Assembly: GCA_040755535.1 (NCBI GenBank)
Contig: JBFMAV010000013.1
Location: 9,537-73,536, forward strand
Reading direction: 5' to 3'
Length of the DNA: 64,000 nt
DNA from: Aquabacter sp040755535
GTDB lineage: Bacteria > Pseudomonadota > Alphaproteobacteria > Rhizobiales > Xanthobacteraceae
The translations under genes were made by a program, and so were the position numbers. Positions within the stretch are counted from its first letter, which is position 1. The number at the start of each line of letters is the position of its first letter. The notes below the pieces were generated by a model that was not told the DNA's origin, ran no database searches, and worked only from the letters and a program-made list of their open reading frames with translations. Shown piece after piece: positions 25,735-34,632 of the stretch.

Positions 25735-26742
25735 ATGGCAAGGCTGATCGTCACCAATGGAGACTCGGCGGCGCAGAATATCCGCGATGCCGGGGTTAAG
25801 GGGCGAGTGCTGGAATGGCGGGACATGCTCCATGAGGGGCCAGTGCCCGCCGCGCGCAGCCTCGATCTCGTCTCCGATGTGCGCGCGGACTATATCGCCA
25901 CCAGTCTTGGCTTCGACCTCGGCACGGTGCGCGCCGATTTCGCCCAACGCGACGGCGTGCTCGCCGCCCATATCGTCTATGGCGAGGTGGAGCTGTGGTT
26001 CGAGCATGATCTGTTCGACCAGCTTCAGCTCATCCAGTTGCTCGCTTATTTCGCCGACGCGCCGGAGCGGCTCGGCCTGCGCCTGATGCAGGCCGACACC
26101 TATCTCGGCGCGCTCGCCCCGGCCGAAATCGGGCGCTTCGACGGGACCGCCGCGCCCGTGACCACCCTGCAACTGGAAGCGGGGCGCGCCGCCTGGGACG
26201 CCTTCACCGCGCCGACGCCCGAGCAGATGGCGCGCCTGTGCGCCGCCGCGCTGCCGGAACTGCCCTATCTCGGCGCGGCCCTGCGCCGGCTCTTGAGCGA
26301 GCTTCCCGCGCCCGGCAGCGGGCTGTCGCTGATCGAGGAGCGCACCTTGCGCCTGCTGGAGGGCGGGCCGCGCAGTGTCGGGCATCTGTTCGGCCTGGTC
26401 AGCGAGATGGAGGAGGCGCGTTTCATGGGCGATCTCAGCTTCTTCCAGCGCCTGGATGCGCTGGCCGCCGGCCCCGAGCCGCTGATCACGGGGCTCCCCT
26501 TCGGCGTCGCCGAGGTGCGCCCCTTCACGCCCGGCCAAAAGCCGGACGCGGGCGAGAAGACCTATCGCGACTATGCCCGCGCCGAAATCCGGATCACTCC
26601 GGCGGGCCTTGCGGCGCTCCAGGGCACCTTCGACCATGCCGCGCGCAACGGTATCGACCGCTGGATGGGCGGCACCCATCTCACCCCTGATACGCTCTGG
26701 CGTTACGCGCGGGAGGAGGGGCGGCTCGTCGCGCCCGCTTGA
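25735..26742 (+). CDS. DUF1835 domain-containing protein
   Basis: A 335-residue cytoplasmic protein. The N-terminal DUF1835 region (about 1-120) has the family features VTNGDSAAQNIR, WRDMLHEGPVP and VELWFEHDLFDQLQLIQLL. The C-terminal part (about 200-335) is rich in Leu and acidic residues and ends with a conserved-looking RWMGGTHLTPDTLWRYA segment, resembling the DUF3658-like extension often fused to DUF1835. No catalytic function is established for the family. The ATG at MARLIVTN matches the family N-terminus. Confidence 0.8.
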   Translation: MARLIVTNGDSAAQNIRDAGVKGRVLEWRDMLHEGPVPAARSLDLVSDVRADYIATSLGFDLGTVRADFAQRDGVLAAHIVYGEVELWFEHDLFDQLQLIQLLAYFADAPERLGLRLMQADTYLGALAPAEIGRFDGTAAPVTTLQLEAGRAAWDAFTAPTPEQMARLCAAALPELPYLGAALRRLLSELPAPGSGLSLIEERTLRLLEGGPRSVGHLFGLVSEMEEARFMGDLSFFQRLDALAAGPEPLITGLPFGVAEVRPFTPGQKPDAGEKTYRDYARAEIRITPAGLAALQGTFDHAARNGIDRWMGGTHLTPDTLWRYAREEGRLVAPA

Positions 26743-26835
26743 GCGTCACAGTTTCCCCGCGAAAAGCATGCAAGCCTGACTGAACCGGAAGCGCCGCCAT
26801 GGCGTTGGTCACGCGCGGTCTGCACGGAGGACGTG

Positions 26836-27699
26836 ATGCGGTGGGAGGATTTCCGCTCCAGCGGCAATGTGGAGGACCGGCGCGGCGTGCCCGGAGGGGT
26901 GGGCGGCATCGGCATCGGCACGCTGGTCGTGGTGGGGCTGGTGAGCTGGGCTCTCGGCATCAATCCGCTCGTGGTGCTCTCGGGTCTCGACGCTATCCAG
27001 GGCGGCACGGGCCAGCAGCAGAGCGCGCAGCCCCAGGGCAAACCGGGCGCGCCCAGCGATCAGCTCGGCCGCTTCGCCGCGACCGTCCTCGCCCAGACCG
27101 AGGATGTGTGGACCGAATTGTTCCGCGCGCAGGGCCGCACCTATAAGGACCCGACCATGGTCCTGTTCTCCGGCGCCACCCGCTCGGCCTGCGGCGGCGC
27201 GACCTCGGCGGTGGGGCCGTTCTATTGCCCGCTGGACCAGAAGGTCTATCTCGACCTCTCCTTCTTCCAGGAGATGAAGGACCGCTTCCACGCTCCCGGC
27301 GACTTCGCCAATGCCTATGTGATCGCCCATGAAGTGGGGCACCATGTACAGAACATCACGGGCATCCTCCCGCGTGTCCAGGAGGCCCAGCGCAAGGCCG
27401 GCAGCAAGGCCGAGGCCAATGCGCTGTCGGTGCGCACCGAACTGATGGCGGACTGCCTCGCCGGCGTATGGGCGCACCATGCCAATGCGCGCTTCCAGAT
27501 CCTGGAGCCCGGCGACATTCAGGAGGCGTTGAACGCCGCCAGCGCCATCGGCGACGACAAGCTGCAGAAGCAGTCGCAGGGCGTGGTTGTACCCGACAGC
27601 TTCACCCACGGCTCATCGCAACAGCGCGTGACCTGGTTCACGCGCGGGCTTAAGACGGGGTCCATGCAGCAATGCAATACATTGCAGGGATCCATCTGA
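26836..27699 (+). CDS. YpfJ-type neutral zinc metallopeptidase, membrane-anchored
   Basis: A 287-residue predicted zinc peptidase. The N-terminus has the family signature MRWEDFRSSGNVEDRRG, then a Gly-rich transmembrane segment (about 22-45), a linker, and the catalytic domain with HEVGHH (166-171) and the downstream ELMADCLAGVWAHH, where the Glu is the likely third ligand. Cys120 and Cys132 may form a disulfide. GGAGG lies five bases before the ATG. Substrates of this family are unknown. Its stop overlaps the moaB start by one base. Confidence 0.92.
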   Translation: MRWEDFRSSGNVEDRRGVPGGVGGIGIGTLVVVGLVSWALGINPLVVLSGLDAIQGGTGQQQSAQPQGKPGAPSDQLGRFAATVLAQTEDVWTELFRAQGRTYKDPTMVLFSGATRSACGGATSAVGPFYCPLDQKVYLDLSFFQEMKDRFHAPGDFANAYVIAHEVGHHVQNITGILPRVQEAQRKAGSKAEANALSVRTELMADCLAGVWAHHANARFQILEPGDIQEALNAASAIGDDKLQKQSQGVVVPDSFTHGSSQQRVTWFTRGLKTGSMQQCNTLQGSI

Positions 27700-28262
27700 T
27701 GCCGGGGATCGACGAAACGCGGCCCTTCGTTCCGCTCCGCATCGCGGTGCTCACCGTCTCTGACAGCCGCGATCTGGCCACCGACAAGTCGGGCGCGACC
27801 CTGGTGGAGCGCCTGGAGCAGGCCGGCCATCTTCTGGCCGCGCGCGACATCGTGCCCGACGACGTGGCGGCGATCCGCGCGGCGGTGAAGGGCTGGATCG
27901 CGGACCCTCACGTCGATGTGGTGATCACGACGGGCGGCACCGGCTTCACGGGCCGAGACGTGACGCCCGAAGCCATCGAGCCCCTGTTTGAAAAGCGCAT
28001 GGAAGGCTTCTCCACCGTTTTCCACATGGTCTCGTTCGCCAAGATCGGCACGTCCACCCTGCAAAGCCGGGCGACGGCCGGGACGGCGAACGCCACCTAT
28101 ATCTTCTGCCTGCCGGGCTCTCCGGGTGCCTGCCGGGACGGTTGGGACGAAATCCTCGTCAAGCAGTTGGACGTGCGGCACCGCCCCTGCAATTTCGTGG
28201 AAATCCTCCCCCGGCTCGACGAGCATCTGAAGCGGGCGAAAGCGCAGGGCGCGAGCATCTGA
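27699..28262 (+). CDS. moaB: molybdenum cofactor biosynthesis protein B
   Basis: MogA/MoaB-fold protein that adenylates molybdopterin before metal insertion or a close paralog of that step. The 187-residue product has VLTVSDSRD, the TTGGTGFTGRDVTPEA signature, and the C-terminal FCLPGSPGACRDGWDEIL motif. Its ATG overlaps the metallopeptidase stop codon (TGATG), so translation is coupled. No other moa genes are nearby, and the pairing with the peptidase has no known rationale. Confidence 0.93.
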   Translation: MPGIDETRPFVPLRIAVLTVSDSRDLATDKSGATLVERLEQAGHLLAARDIVPDDVAAIRAAVKGWIADPHVDVVITTGGTGFTGRDVTPEAIEPLFEKRMEGFSTVFHMVSFAKIGTSTLQSRATAGTANATYIFCLPGSPGACRDGWDEILVKQLDVRHRPCNFVEILPRLDEHLKRAKAQGASI

Positions 28263-28287
28263 CGCCCGCGTCCCGCTCCCGGTCGCC

Positions 28288-29214
28288 TCAGGCCGCCGAG
28301 TCGGCCTGCGGCTCGGGGGTCTGGAGGGCGCCCTTGGGCATGAGCAGGCGCAGCGCCTGGGGCTGAATCTCGTAGCGCAGAGGCAGGGATTCGCGCGTCA
28401 CTTCGCCGTCCGTCGCCACCCAAAGACGATGGCGGTGCGGGGCATTGATGGTGATGGAGCGGCCCGAAAAGGTGTGGATGCCCGGATTGTCGCGCCAGGT
28501 CTGAATGAGCAGGTCCGCGCCCACCCGCACGCGGGCGAGCGTCCCGAGATCCTCCGCCACCAGCACTTCCATTTGCCCCCCATCGAGCCGGGAGCGATGC
28601 CAGCCCGCGCCGTCGAAGGAATTGTTGGTGACCAGCGCCGCATAGGCATCCAGCGAGACGCGCTGGCCGTCCACATCGATATTGAGCCGCAGCCGGCCGG
28701 CGCGCACCAGCGCCTTGCCCAAAGCCAGGAACCAGCCGATGGCGCGCCCGTGCTGCTGGCGCATGGCCTCGCGCGCCATGGCCATCTGGCTGAAGAAGCC
28801 GACCCCCGACACGCCGTGGAAGGCGCGCCCGTTCAGTTGGGCGAGATCGATGGGCATGGCCTCCGCCTCCCGCAGGGCGGCGAGTGCGCCGGGCAGGTCG
28901 CGCGGCAGGCCGATATCATAGGCTAGCAGGTTCATGGTGCCGAGCGGCAGCACGCCGAGAATCATGCCGGTGTTCGCAAGAACCGACGTGGCGAAGCTCA
29001 CCGTGCCGTCCCCCGCGCCGACGATGAGCGTGTCATATCCGAGCGTCGGCGCTGCGGTGATGAGGCGCACCATGTCCTCCCCCTGGCAGAGCTTCACCTC
29101 CACATCGACGCCGGGCTCGGTGAGGGCGGCGTCCACGTCCTCGCGCACGCGCTCCGCCCCGAGATCGCTGATGGTTCCGGCTTGGGCATTGAGAATGACA
29201 AGTGTGCGGGCCAT
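28288..29214 (-). CDS. diacylglycerol kinase family lipid kinase
   Basis: A 308-residue DagK/YegS/LCB5-like lipid kinase. It has the N-terminal ILNAQAGT strand-loop, the nucleotide motif GAGDGT (residues 67-71 region), GTMNLLAYDIGLP, and the C-terminal beta-sandwich with a THDGE-like element (WVATDGEV). It probably phosphorylates a membrane lipid; which one is not known. It converges with moaB over a 25-base gap and diverges from a small membrane-protein gene. Confidence 0.88.
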   Translation of the reverse strand: MARTLVILNAQAGTISDLGAERVREDVDAALTEPGVDVEVKLCQGEDMVRLITAAPTLGYDTLIVGAGDGTVSFATSVLANTGMILGVLPLGTMNLLAYDIGLPRDLPGALAALREAEAMPIDLAQLNGRAFHGVSGVGFFSQMAMAREAMRQQHGRAIGWFLALGKALVRAGRLRLNIDVDGQRVSLDAYAALVTNNSFDGAGWHRSRLDGGQMEVLVAEDLGTLARVRVGADLLIQTWRDNPGIHTFSGRSITINAPHRHRLWVATDGEVTRESLPLRYEIQPQALRLLMPKGALQTPEPQADSAA

Positions 29215-29280
29215 CAGGCGGCTCCAGGGTGCAAGGCGTAGGAAGCCACGGTAATGTTTCCCCAGCAAGGGAGCATCAAG

Positions 29281-29685
29281 ATGGCGGCGGAGGAGAGTGG
29301 GGTGGCGGGAAAGCCCGCAATCGTGCGGATGCGCGCGGGATTGCTGCTGCTGCTAGCTTTGATCCTGTTCTGTGTCTCGGCCGGACGCTTCGTCGCGACG
29401 CAGTTCAGCCTGACCTGGGTGTGGGGATTGGTGGTGGCGCTGGTGCTTGCCGGTCTCGTGGGCTTCGCGCTCAGCCGGCTGACCCGCAAGGTATATTTCC
29501 TCATCTCGGCCCTGATCACCCTTCTCACCACCTATCTCGCCTACGACTTCCTGCGCGGCGCGCTCGACTGGTCATCGACCATGTCCCTGCTGTGCGCGCT
29601 GGTGCCGTTCGTCGTGCTGGCCGCCGCCTTCTGGGACTTTCGCCAGTTGAAGCTGGAGGTCTCGCGCTGGCTGAACAGTCCGTAA
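29281..29685 (+). CDS. small integral membrane protein
   Basis: Not recognised as a named family. The 134-residue product has about four hydrophobic segments (roughly residues 17-36, 45-63, 73-90 and 100-120) and a short charged N-terminus. An AGGGAG motif nine bases upstream favours the ATG at MAAEES over an ATG 27 bases earlier. It is followed after 73 bases by another tiny membrane protein in the same direction. Confidence 0.65.
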   Translation: MAAEESGVAGKPAIVRMRAGLLLLLALILFCVSAGRFVATQFSLTWVWGLVVALVLAGLVGFALSRLTRKVYFLISALITLLTTYLAYDFLRGALDWSSTMSLLCALVPFVVLAAAFWDFRQLKLEVSRWLNSP

Positions 29686-29758
29686 AGCTGGGAGCGCGTG
29701 GGGAAGGAACCGGCGGAAGGGTGCCGGGGTTCCCGCTCCGACAAACGGAGCCTCGGCC

Positions 29759-29968
29759 ATGCTGAAATATGCGATCTTCTTCCTCGTCGTCTCCATGCTC
29801 GCGGGAGCGATGGGATTCATGAACATTTCCGCCGTCGCACGGCGCATTTCCTTCGTGCTGTTCGGTATTTTTCTCGCGCTCGCCGGTCTCGTGCTGCTGT
29901 TCTTCATCCTGCTGGACAAGGCGACCAGCCAGGGCGCACTGCTGATGCTTCCGGGGGTATTGGTCTAA
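29759..29968 (+). CDS. DUF1328/UPF0391-like small membrane protein
   Basis: A 69-residue two-helix membrane protein. The start MLKYAIFFLVVSMLAGAMGF closely follows the DUF1328 pattern (MLKWALxFLVISLxAGxxGF), and the second helix (FVLFGIFLALAGLVLLFFIL) fits. The C-terminus is somewhat longer than usual. Members of this family are often stress- or stationary-phase-induced, but the function is unknown. Confidence 0.7.
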   Translation: MLKYAIFFLVVSMLAGAMGFMNISAVARRISFVLFGIFLALAGLVLLFFILLDKATSQGALLMLPGVLV

Positions 29969-30081
29969 CGCCGTACTCCGGTAAACCCCTCTTGGCGGTT
30001 GAGCGGCGCGCGATCCCGCAATAGCCTGTTCCCCGCAAGCCGGGAAAACGGCTTCCGCGGGACCTTCGAGAGGAGAAAATC

Positions 30082-31188
30082 ATGCGTCGCCTCGCCCTTG
30101 CGGCCGCGGCCGGTCTGGTCGCCCTTGGCGCTCTGCCGGCCTCTGCCCAGCAAAAGGTGGTGAACGTCTATAACTGGTCGGATTATATCGACGAATCTGT
30201 GCTGGAAGACTTCACCAAGGAAACCGGGATCAAGGTTCGCTACGACGTCTTCGACAGCAACGAGGTGCTGGAAACCAAGCTTCTGGCGGGCAAGACCGGC
30301 TATGACGTGGTGGTTCCCACCGGCTCGTTCCTGCAGCGCCAGATCAAGGCCGGCGTGTTCCAGAAGCTGGACAAGTCCAAGCTGCCGAACCTGCAATATA
30401 TGTGGCCGGAAATCACCCAGCGCCTCGGCGTTTATGATCCCGGCAACGAATATGCCGTGAACTATATGTGGGGCACCACAGGCATCGGCTACAATGTGGA
30501 CATGGTGAAGCAACGCCTCGGCGATGTCCCCATGAATACCTGGGACATCATCTTCAAGCCGGAAAACCTGTCCAAGCTGAAAGATTGCGGCGTCTATATC
30601 CTGGATGCGCCGGAAGAGGTTCTTCCCGCCGCCCTGCGCTATCTCGGCTTCGAGCCCGATTCGAAGAATCCCGAGGAGATCGCCAAGGCCGGCGAGATGC
30701 TGATGAAGATCCGGCCCTTCGTTCGCAAGTTCGATTCGGGCGGCATCATCAATGCCATCGCGCGCGGCGACATCTGCATCGCAGTGGCTTGGTCGGGCGA
30801 CATGTTCCAGGCCAAATCCCGCGCCGAGGAAGCCGCCAAGAAGACCAAGAAGAAGCCCATCACCATCGCCTATGTCATCCCGAAGGAAGGCGCGCTGATG
30901 TGGTTCGACAATTTCGCGATCCCGAAGGACGCGAAGAATGTCGATGAGGCACTGGCGTTCATCAACTATATGAACAAGCCGGAAGTGGCGGCGAAGAACA
31001 CCAACTTCATCTCCTATGCCAACGGCAACCTCGCCTCGCAGAAGTTCATCGACAAGCCCATCCTCGACAATCCGTCCATCTATCCGGACAAGGACACCTT
31101 CTCCCGCCTGTTCACGGTCACGACCTACCCGCAGGACGTCCAGCGGGTGGTGACGCGGACCTGGCAGAGCTTCAAGCGCGGCAAGTGA
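30082..31188 (+). CDS. polyamine ABC transporter substrate-binding protein (PotF/PotD type)
   Basis: Periplasmic putrescine/spermidine-type receptor. The 368-residue product has a signal peptide cleaved after ASA (residue 22), then KVVNVYNWSDYIDESVLEDF, YDVVVPTGSFLQRQ, MWGTTGIGYN and the WSGDMFQA segment, all characteristic of PotF. GAGAGGAG precedes the ATG by six bases. No ATPase or permease genes follow; a terminator comes directly after the stop. It is thus an orphan receptor that must share membrane components encoded elsewhere or have a sensing role. Confidence 0.92.
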   Translation: MRRLALAAAAGLVALGALPASAQQKVVNVYNWSDYIDESVLEDFTKETGIKVRYDVFDSNEVLETKLLAGKTGYDVVVPTGSFLQRQIKAGVFQKLDKSKLPNLQYMWPEITQRLGVYDPGNEYAVNYMWGTTGIGYNVDMVKQRLGDVPMNTWDIIFKPENLSKLKDCGVYILDAPEEVLPAALRYLGFEPDSKNPEEIAKAGEMLMKIRPFVRKFDSGGIINAIARGDICIAVAWSGDMFQAKSRAEEAAKKTKKKPITIAYVIPKEGALMWFDNFAIPKDAKNVDEALAFINYMNKPEVAAKNTNFISYANGNLASQKFIDKPILDNPSIYPDKDTFSRLFTVTTYPQDVQRVVTRTWQSFKRGK

Positions 31189-31207
31189 GACCGGCGCCCC
31201 ACAGATG

Positions 31208-31240
31208 AAAAAAGCGGCCGGGCCACATGCCCGGCCGTTT
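31208..31240. terminator. bidirectional intrinsic terminator
   Basis: Nine-bp stem CGGCCGGGC/GCCCGGCCG with loop CACAT, preceded by six A and followed by TTT. It serves the potF-like gene on the plus strand and, more strongly because of the T6 tract, the convergent membrane-protein gene on the minus strand. Confidence 0.85.
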
Positions 31241-31250
31241 GCGTTCAGGG

Positions 31251-31796
31251 TCAGGCGCGCGCCTGCGTCGGGCGGACCTCCACATGCGCCGCGGCGAGGC
31301 GGCGCAGGACTTGGCGCTCACGCACGATCGGCCACCAGTCATAGAGGAAGATCTCGATGGGCCGCCAATTGGCGACCCATCCGAGGATGATGAGGCTCTC
31401 GTCCAGGAATTGCGCGAACGGACGATCCCCGATCCGTCCCGCCACCAGTTCCGAAAGCAGGATGCATATCGCCAGCACGCCGAGCCCGATGGCGAGGGAC
31501 ACGCGACCGACGCGGAACAGCTGCCGCAGATCCCGGCTTCTCTGCTCAGCCCGCGCGGCGAAGAAATGACGTAGGGCGAGAGGAAAGTCCCGCTCCGCCT
31601 CGTCTCGCCGATCTCCTGCCACATGGACGATGACGGCCAGGGCTTGGTGGGTGGGCAGGTCCCGCGCCCATTCGAGGATGAAGGCTTCAGCGGAAGGGTC
31701 GAGGTCGCGCTCGCGAAACGGATAGGGGTCGAGCGTGTTGAGAAGCTGCGTGATGTGCTCCACCCGCAGCTCGATCCGCGCCGGTGCCTCCTGCAT
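31251..31796 (-). CDS. hypothetical membrane protein, 181 residues
   Basis: No family recognised. The N-terminal part is helical and acidic (RIELRVEHITQLLNTLDPYPFRERDLD). A hydrophobic segment lies near residues 101-124 (SLAIGLGVLAICILLSELVAG), and a second weaker segment with aromatic residues follows (IILGWVANWRPIEIFLYDWW). The tail is basic. The topology is likely two helices with both ends cytoplasmic. The ATG at MQEAPARI was picked because the longer frame has no ribosome-binding site and a low-complexity start. Confidence 0.6.
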   Translation of the reverse strand: MQEAPARIELRVEHITQLLNTLDPYPFRERDLDPSAEAFILEWARDLPTHQALAVIVHVAGDRRDEAERDFPLALRHFFAARAEQRSRDLRQLFRVGRVSLAIGLGVLAICILLSELVAGRIGDRPFAQFLDESLIILGWVANWRPIEIFLYDWWPIVRERQVLRRLAAAHVEVRPTQARA

Positions 31797-31958
31797 CGCA
31801 GACCATCCTCCGGCAGCGTTCTGCACGCCTGTGCACATTATCCTCTGGACCCGCACCACCCGCGCGACTCGCAAGACACATAGTGCAGAGGCCGCCGCGT
31901 GGGGATCAACTGCCGCGCGCGTTGGGCCGGACGGATGGCGCGGCACGATGAACGGCGC

Positions 31959-32411
31959 TCAGGCGATGCGCGCGCCCTTGTAGGGCGCCATGCCCTGGCG
32001 GGCCAGCAGGTCGGCGCGCTCGTTCAATTCGGTGCCGGCATGGCCCTTCACCCAGTGCCAGCGGATATCGTGGCGCACGATGGCCGCGTCGAGCCGCTCC
32101 CAGAGATCCTGGTTCTTCACCGGCTTCCTGTCAGCGGTGCGCCAGCCGTTTCGCTTCCAGCCGGCGAGCCATTTCATGATGCCGTTGCGCAGATATTCGC
32201 TGTCCGTGTGAAGATCGACCGAGCAGGGGCGCTTCAGGGCTTCCAGCGCGCTGATGGCCGCCATCAGTTCCATGCGGTTGTTGGTGGTCTGCGCCTCGCC
32301 GCCCTGCAATTCCTTCTCATGGGCGCCGGATTTGAGGATCGCGCCCCAGCCGCCGGGACCGGGATTGCCCGAACAGGCGCCGTCGGTCCAGATTTCCACC
32401 GGCGCGCTCAC
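31959..32411 (-). CDS. rnhA: ribonuclease HI, GTG start
   Basis: Degrades the RNA of RNA-DNA hybrids. The 150-residue enzyme has the catalytic carboxylates in WTDGACSGNPGPGGWG (Asp), NNRMELMAA (Glu), LHTDSEYL (Asp) and the C-terminal NERADLLAR (Asp). The start is a GTG whose last bases form the thrB stop (GTGA), so translation is coupled to thrB. Last gene of the ispH-thrB-rnhA operon, an arrangement conserved in Hyphomicrobiales. Confidence 0.95.
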   Translation of the reverse strand: MSAPVEIWTDGACSGNPGPGGWGAILKSGAHEKELQGGEAQTTNNRMELMAAISALEALKRPCSVDLHTDSEYLRNGIMKWLAGWKRNGWRTADRKPVKNQDLWERLDAAIVRHDIRWHWVKGHAGTELNERADLLARQGMAPYKGARIA

Positions 32412-33376
32412 GCTTCGAGCCCATAGTCGCGGGCGCTCGCGACCGCGCGGTGGAACCGCAGCTTCTTCAGATATTCCAGCGGGTCCTTGGGCTTCACCAG
32501 CGCCCCCTCGGGCACGTTCAGCCAGTCCACGAGGCGGGTCAGGAGGAAGCGCAGCGCAGCGCCGCGTGCGAGGCGGGGGAGAGCGTCCGCCTCGGCCACC
32601 GTCAGAGGGCGTGCCTGCGCATAGCCCGCGAGGAGCGCGCGGCCCTTGGTGGCGTTGAACGCGCCATCCGGCTCGAAGCACCAGGCATTGAGGCAGACCG
32701 CCACGTCATAGGCATAGAGGTCGTTGCAGGCGAAATAGAAGTCGATGATGCCCGAGAGCCGGTCGTCGAGGAAAAAGGCATTGTCCGGGAACAGGTCGGC
32801 ATGGATGACCCCGGCCGGCAGGTCAGACGGCCATTGGGCTTCCAGGTCGGACAATTCGGCCACGATGGTGGCGCCAAGGCCCGGCGCCACGCTGTCCGCC
32901 CCCGCGCCGGCCGCCTCGAACAAGGGCCGCCAGCCGGCCACGGAGAGGGCGTTGGGGCGGGTGACTTCGCTGAAATCCTCGCCCGCCAGATGCAGGCGGG
33001 CGAGCGCGGTGCCCAATTGCCCGCAATGGGCGACCGCCGGGCGGCGCACGGACACGCCTTTCAGGAAGGTGACGATGGCCGCGGGGCGGCCGGCCAGTTC
33101 GCCCAGCACCACGCCGTCGCGCGCCGCCACGGGCTGGGGACAGGAAATGCCCTTCATCGCCAGATGGCGCATCAGCCCGATGAAGAAGGGCAGGTCGCGC
33201 GGCGCCACCCGCTTCTCATACAGGGTGAGAATGAAGGTGCCGGCCGAGGTCTGGATCAGGAAATTGGAGTTCTCCACGCCCTCGGCGATGCCGTGATACG
33301 AGACCAGGGTCCCGATATCGTAGCGAGCAAGGAAATCCTCCAGCTGGGCGGACGTGACGTCCGTATAGACCGCCAC
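32408..33376 (-). CDS. thrB: homoserine kinase (ThrB2, aminoglycoside-phosphotransferase-like)
   Basis: Phosphorylates homoserine in threonine synthesis. The 322-residue protein is of the kinase-fold type rather than the GHMP type. It begins MAVYTDVTSAQLEDFLARYD and has the VENSNFLI nucleotide loop, the Brenner-type motif VIHADLFPDNAFF with catalytic Asp and Asn, and the metal-binding IIDFYFACND. It starts three bases after the ispH stop and overlaps rnhA. Confidence 0.95.
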   Translation of the reverse strand: MAVYTDVTSAQLEDFLARYDIGTLVSYHGIAEGVENSNFLIQTSAGTFILTLYEKRVAPRDLPFFIGLMRHLAMKGISCPQPVAARDGVVLGELAGRPAAIVTFLKGVSVRRPAVAHCGQLGTALARLHLAGEDFSEVTRPNALSVAGWRPLFEAAGAGADSVAPGLGATIVAELSDLEAQWPSDLPAGVIHADLFPDNAFFLDDRLSGIIDFYFACNDLYAYDVAVCLNAWCFEPDGAFNATKGRALLAGYAQARPLTVAEADALPRLARGAALRFLLTRLVDWLNVPEGALVKPKDPLEYLKKLRFHRAVASARDYGLEA

Positions 33377-33379
33377 GTC

Positions 33380-34357
33380 CTACTCCGCCGCGTCGGGACG
33401 AAGCGCGCGGGGCAGGGGGAAGAACACATCCTCTTCCGCCGCCGTCACGCTCTGCACGTCAAGATCGAACCGCGCGGCGAAGGCGTCCAGCAACTCCTCC
33501 ACCAGCACTTCGGGGGCGGAGGCGCCCGCCGTCACGCCCAGGGACGTGATGGTGGAGAAGCGGTCCCAGTCGATGTCGCTCGCGCGCTGCACCAGCACGG
33601 AGAGGCCGCAGCCCGCGCGCTCGGCGGCTTCCCGCAGGCGCTGGGAATTGGAGGAATTGGGCGCGCCCACGACCACCATGGCGTCCACCTGAGGCGCCAC
33701 CTTCTTCACCGCGTCCTGGCGGTTGGTGGTGGCGTAGCAGATGTCCTCCTTGTGGGGCGCCGCCATCTGGGGGAAGCGCGCCTTGAGGATCTCCACCATC
33801 TCGGCGGTGTCGTCGAGGGAGAGAGTGGTCTGCGTCACATAAGCAAGATTGTCGGGATTGCGCGGCTGAATGGTGCGCGCATCCTCCGCCGTCTCGATCA
33901 GCGTCACGGCCCCGTCCGGCAACTGGCCCATGGTGCCGATCACCTCGGGGTGGCGGGCATGGCCGATCAAAAGGATCTCGCGGCCCTTGCGGTGATGCAC
34001 CTGCGCCTCGCGATGCACCTTGGTCACCAGCGGGCAGGTGGCGTCGATGGCGAACATGTTGCGCGCGGCGGCCGCCTCCGGCACCGCCTTGGGCACGCCA
34101 TGAGCGGAGAAAATGACCGGAGCGGGGCCTTCCGGCACCTCGTCCAGTTCTTCGACGAAAATCGCGCCCTTCCGCTTCAGTCCTTCCACGACATATTTGT
34201 TGTGGACGATCTCGTGGCGCACATAGACCGGCGGCCCATAGAGGGCGAGCGCCTGTTCCACGGCGTCGATGGCGCGCACCACGCCCGCGCAAAAGCCGCG
34301 GGGCGCGCACAGCAGCACCCGCAGGCGGGGCTTTTGAAGGGTGACGTCGGACTGCAT
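33380..34357 (-). CDS. ispH: 4-hydroxy-3-methylbut-2-enyl diphosphate reductase
   Basis: Last step of the MEP isoprenoid pathway, giving IPP and DMAPP. The 325-residue protein has the three Fe-S cysteines (in APRGFCAGV, DATCPLV and CGLSVL/CYATTNRQ region), the VRHEIVHNKYVV motif with His, the FSAHGVP motif and the catalytic Glu-containing SNSQRLREAA/GVTAGASAPE blocks. First gene of the ispH-thrB-rnhA operon. The 275 bases upstream show no gene or tRNA. Confidence 0.96.
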   Translation of the reverse strand: MQSDVTLQKPRLRVLLCAPRGFCAGVVRAIDAVEQALALYGPPVYVRHEIVHNKYVVEGLKRKGAIFVEELDEVPEGPAPVIFSAHGVPKAVPEAAAARNMFAIDATCPLVTKVHREAQVHHRKGREILLIGHARHPEVIGTMGQLPDGAVTLIETAEDARTIQPRNPDNLAYVTQTTLSLDDTAEMVEILKARFPQMAAPHKEDICYATTNRQDAVKKVAPQVDAMVVVGAPNSSNSQRLREAAERAGCGLSVLVQRASDIDWDRFSTITSLGVTAGASAPEVLVEELLDAFAARFDLDVQSVTAAEEDVFFPLPRALRPDAAE

Positions 34358-34632
34358 CGCGCCATGAATGGCGGGGTGCGGCGAGACGTGTCAAGGGCGC
34401 TTGTGCGCGGGTCAGCCAATGCCCATTTGCATCCGACCGCCGGGGCGCCTATTGTTGTGGCATCCCGGACATTGCGAGATCCGCGGTTCGCCCGGCAGAA
34501 GGGCGAGCGACGGACCCCTCGTGCCAGCCGCTGACCGGTTCCTGGACGCCGCGCGCCCCGCGCGCGGTGCCGGATCCCCGGACGGGCGGTGAAGACCAAC
34601 AACGCCGAAAGGCTGCTCCAAGAGGCCGCTCC

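Noticed and set aside
34358..34632. Possible tRNA or other RNA gene between ispH and trcR
   Set aside because: No cloverleaf, no GGTTCGA-type arm and no terminator found; treated as an empty leader region.
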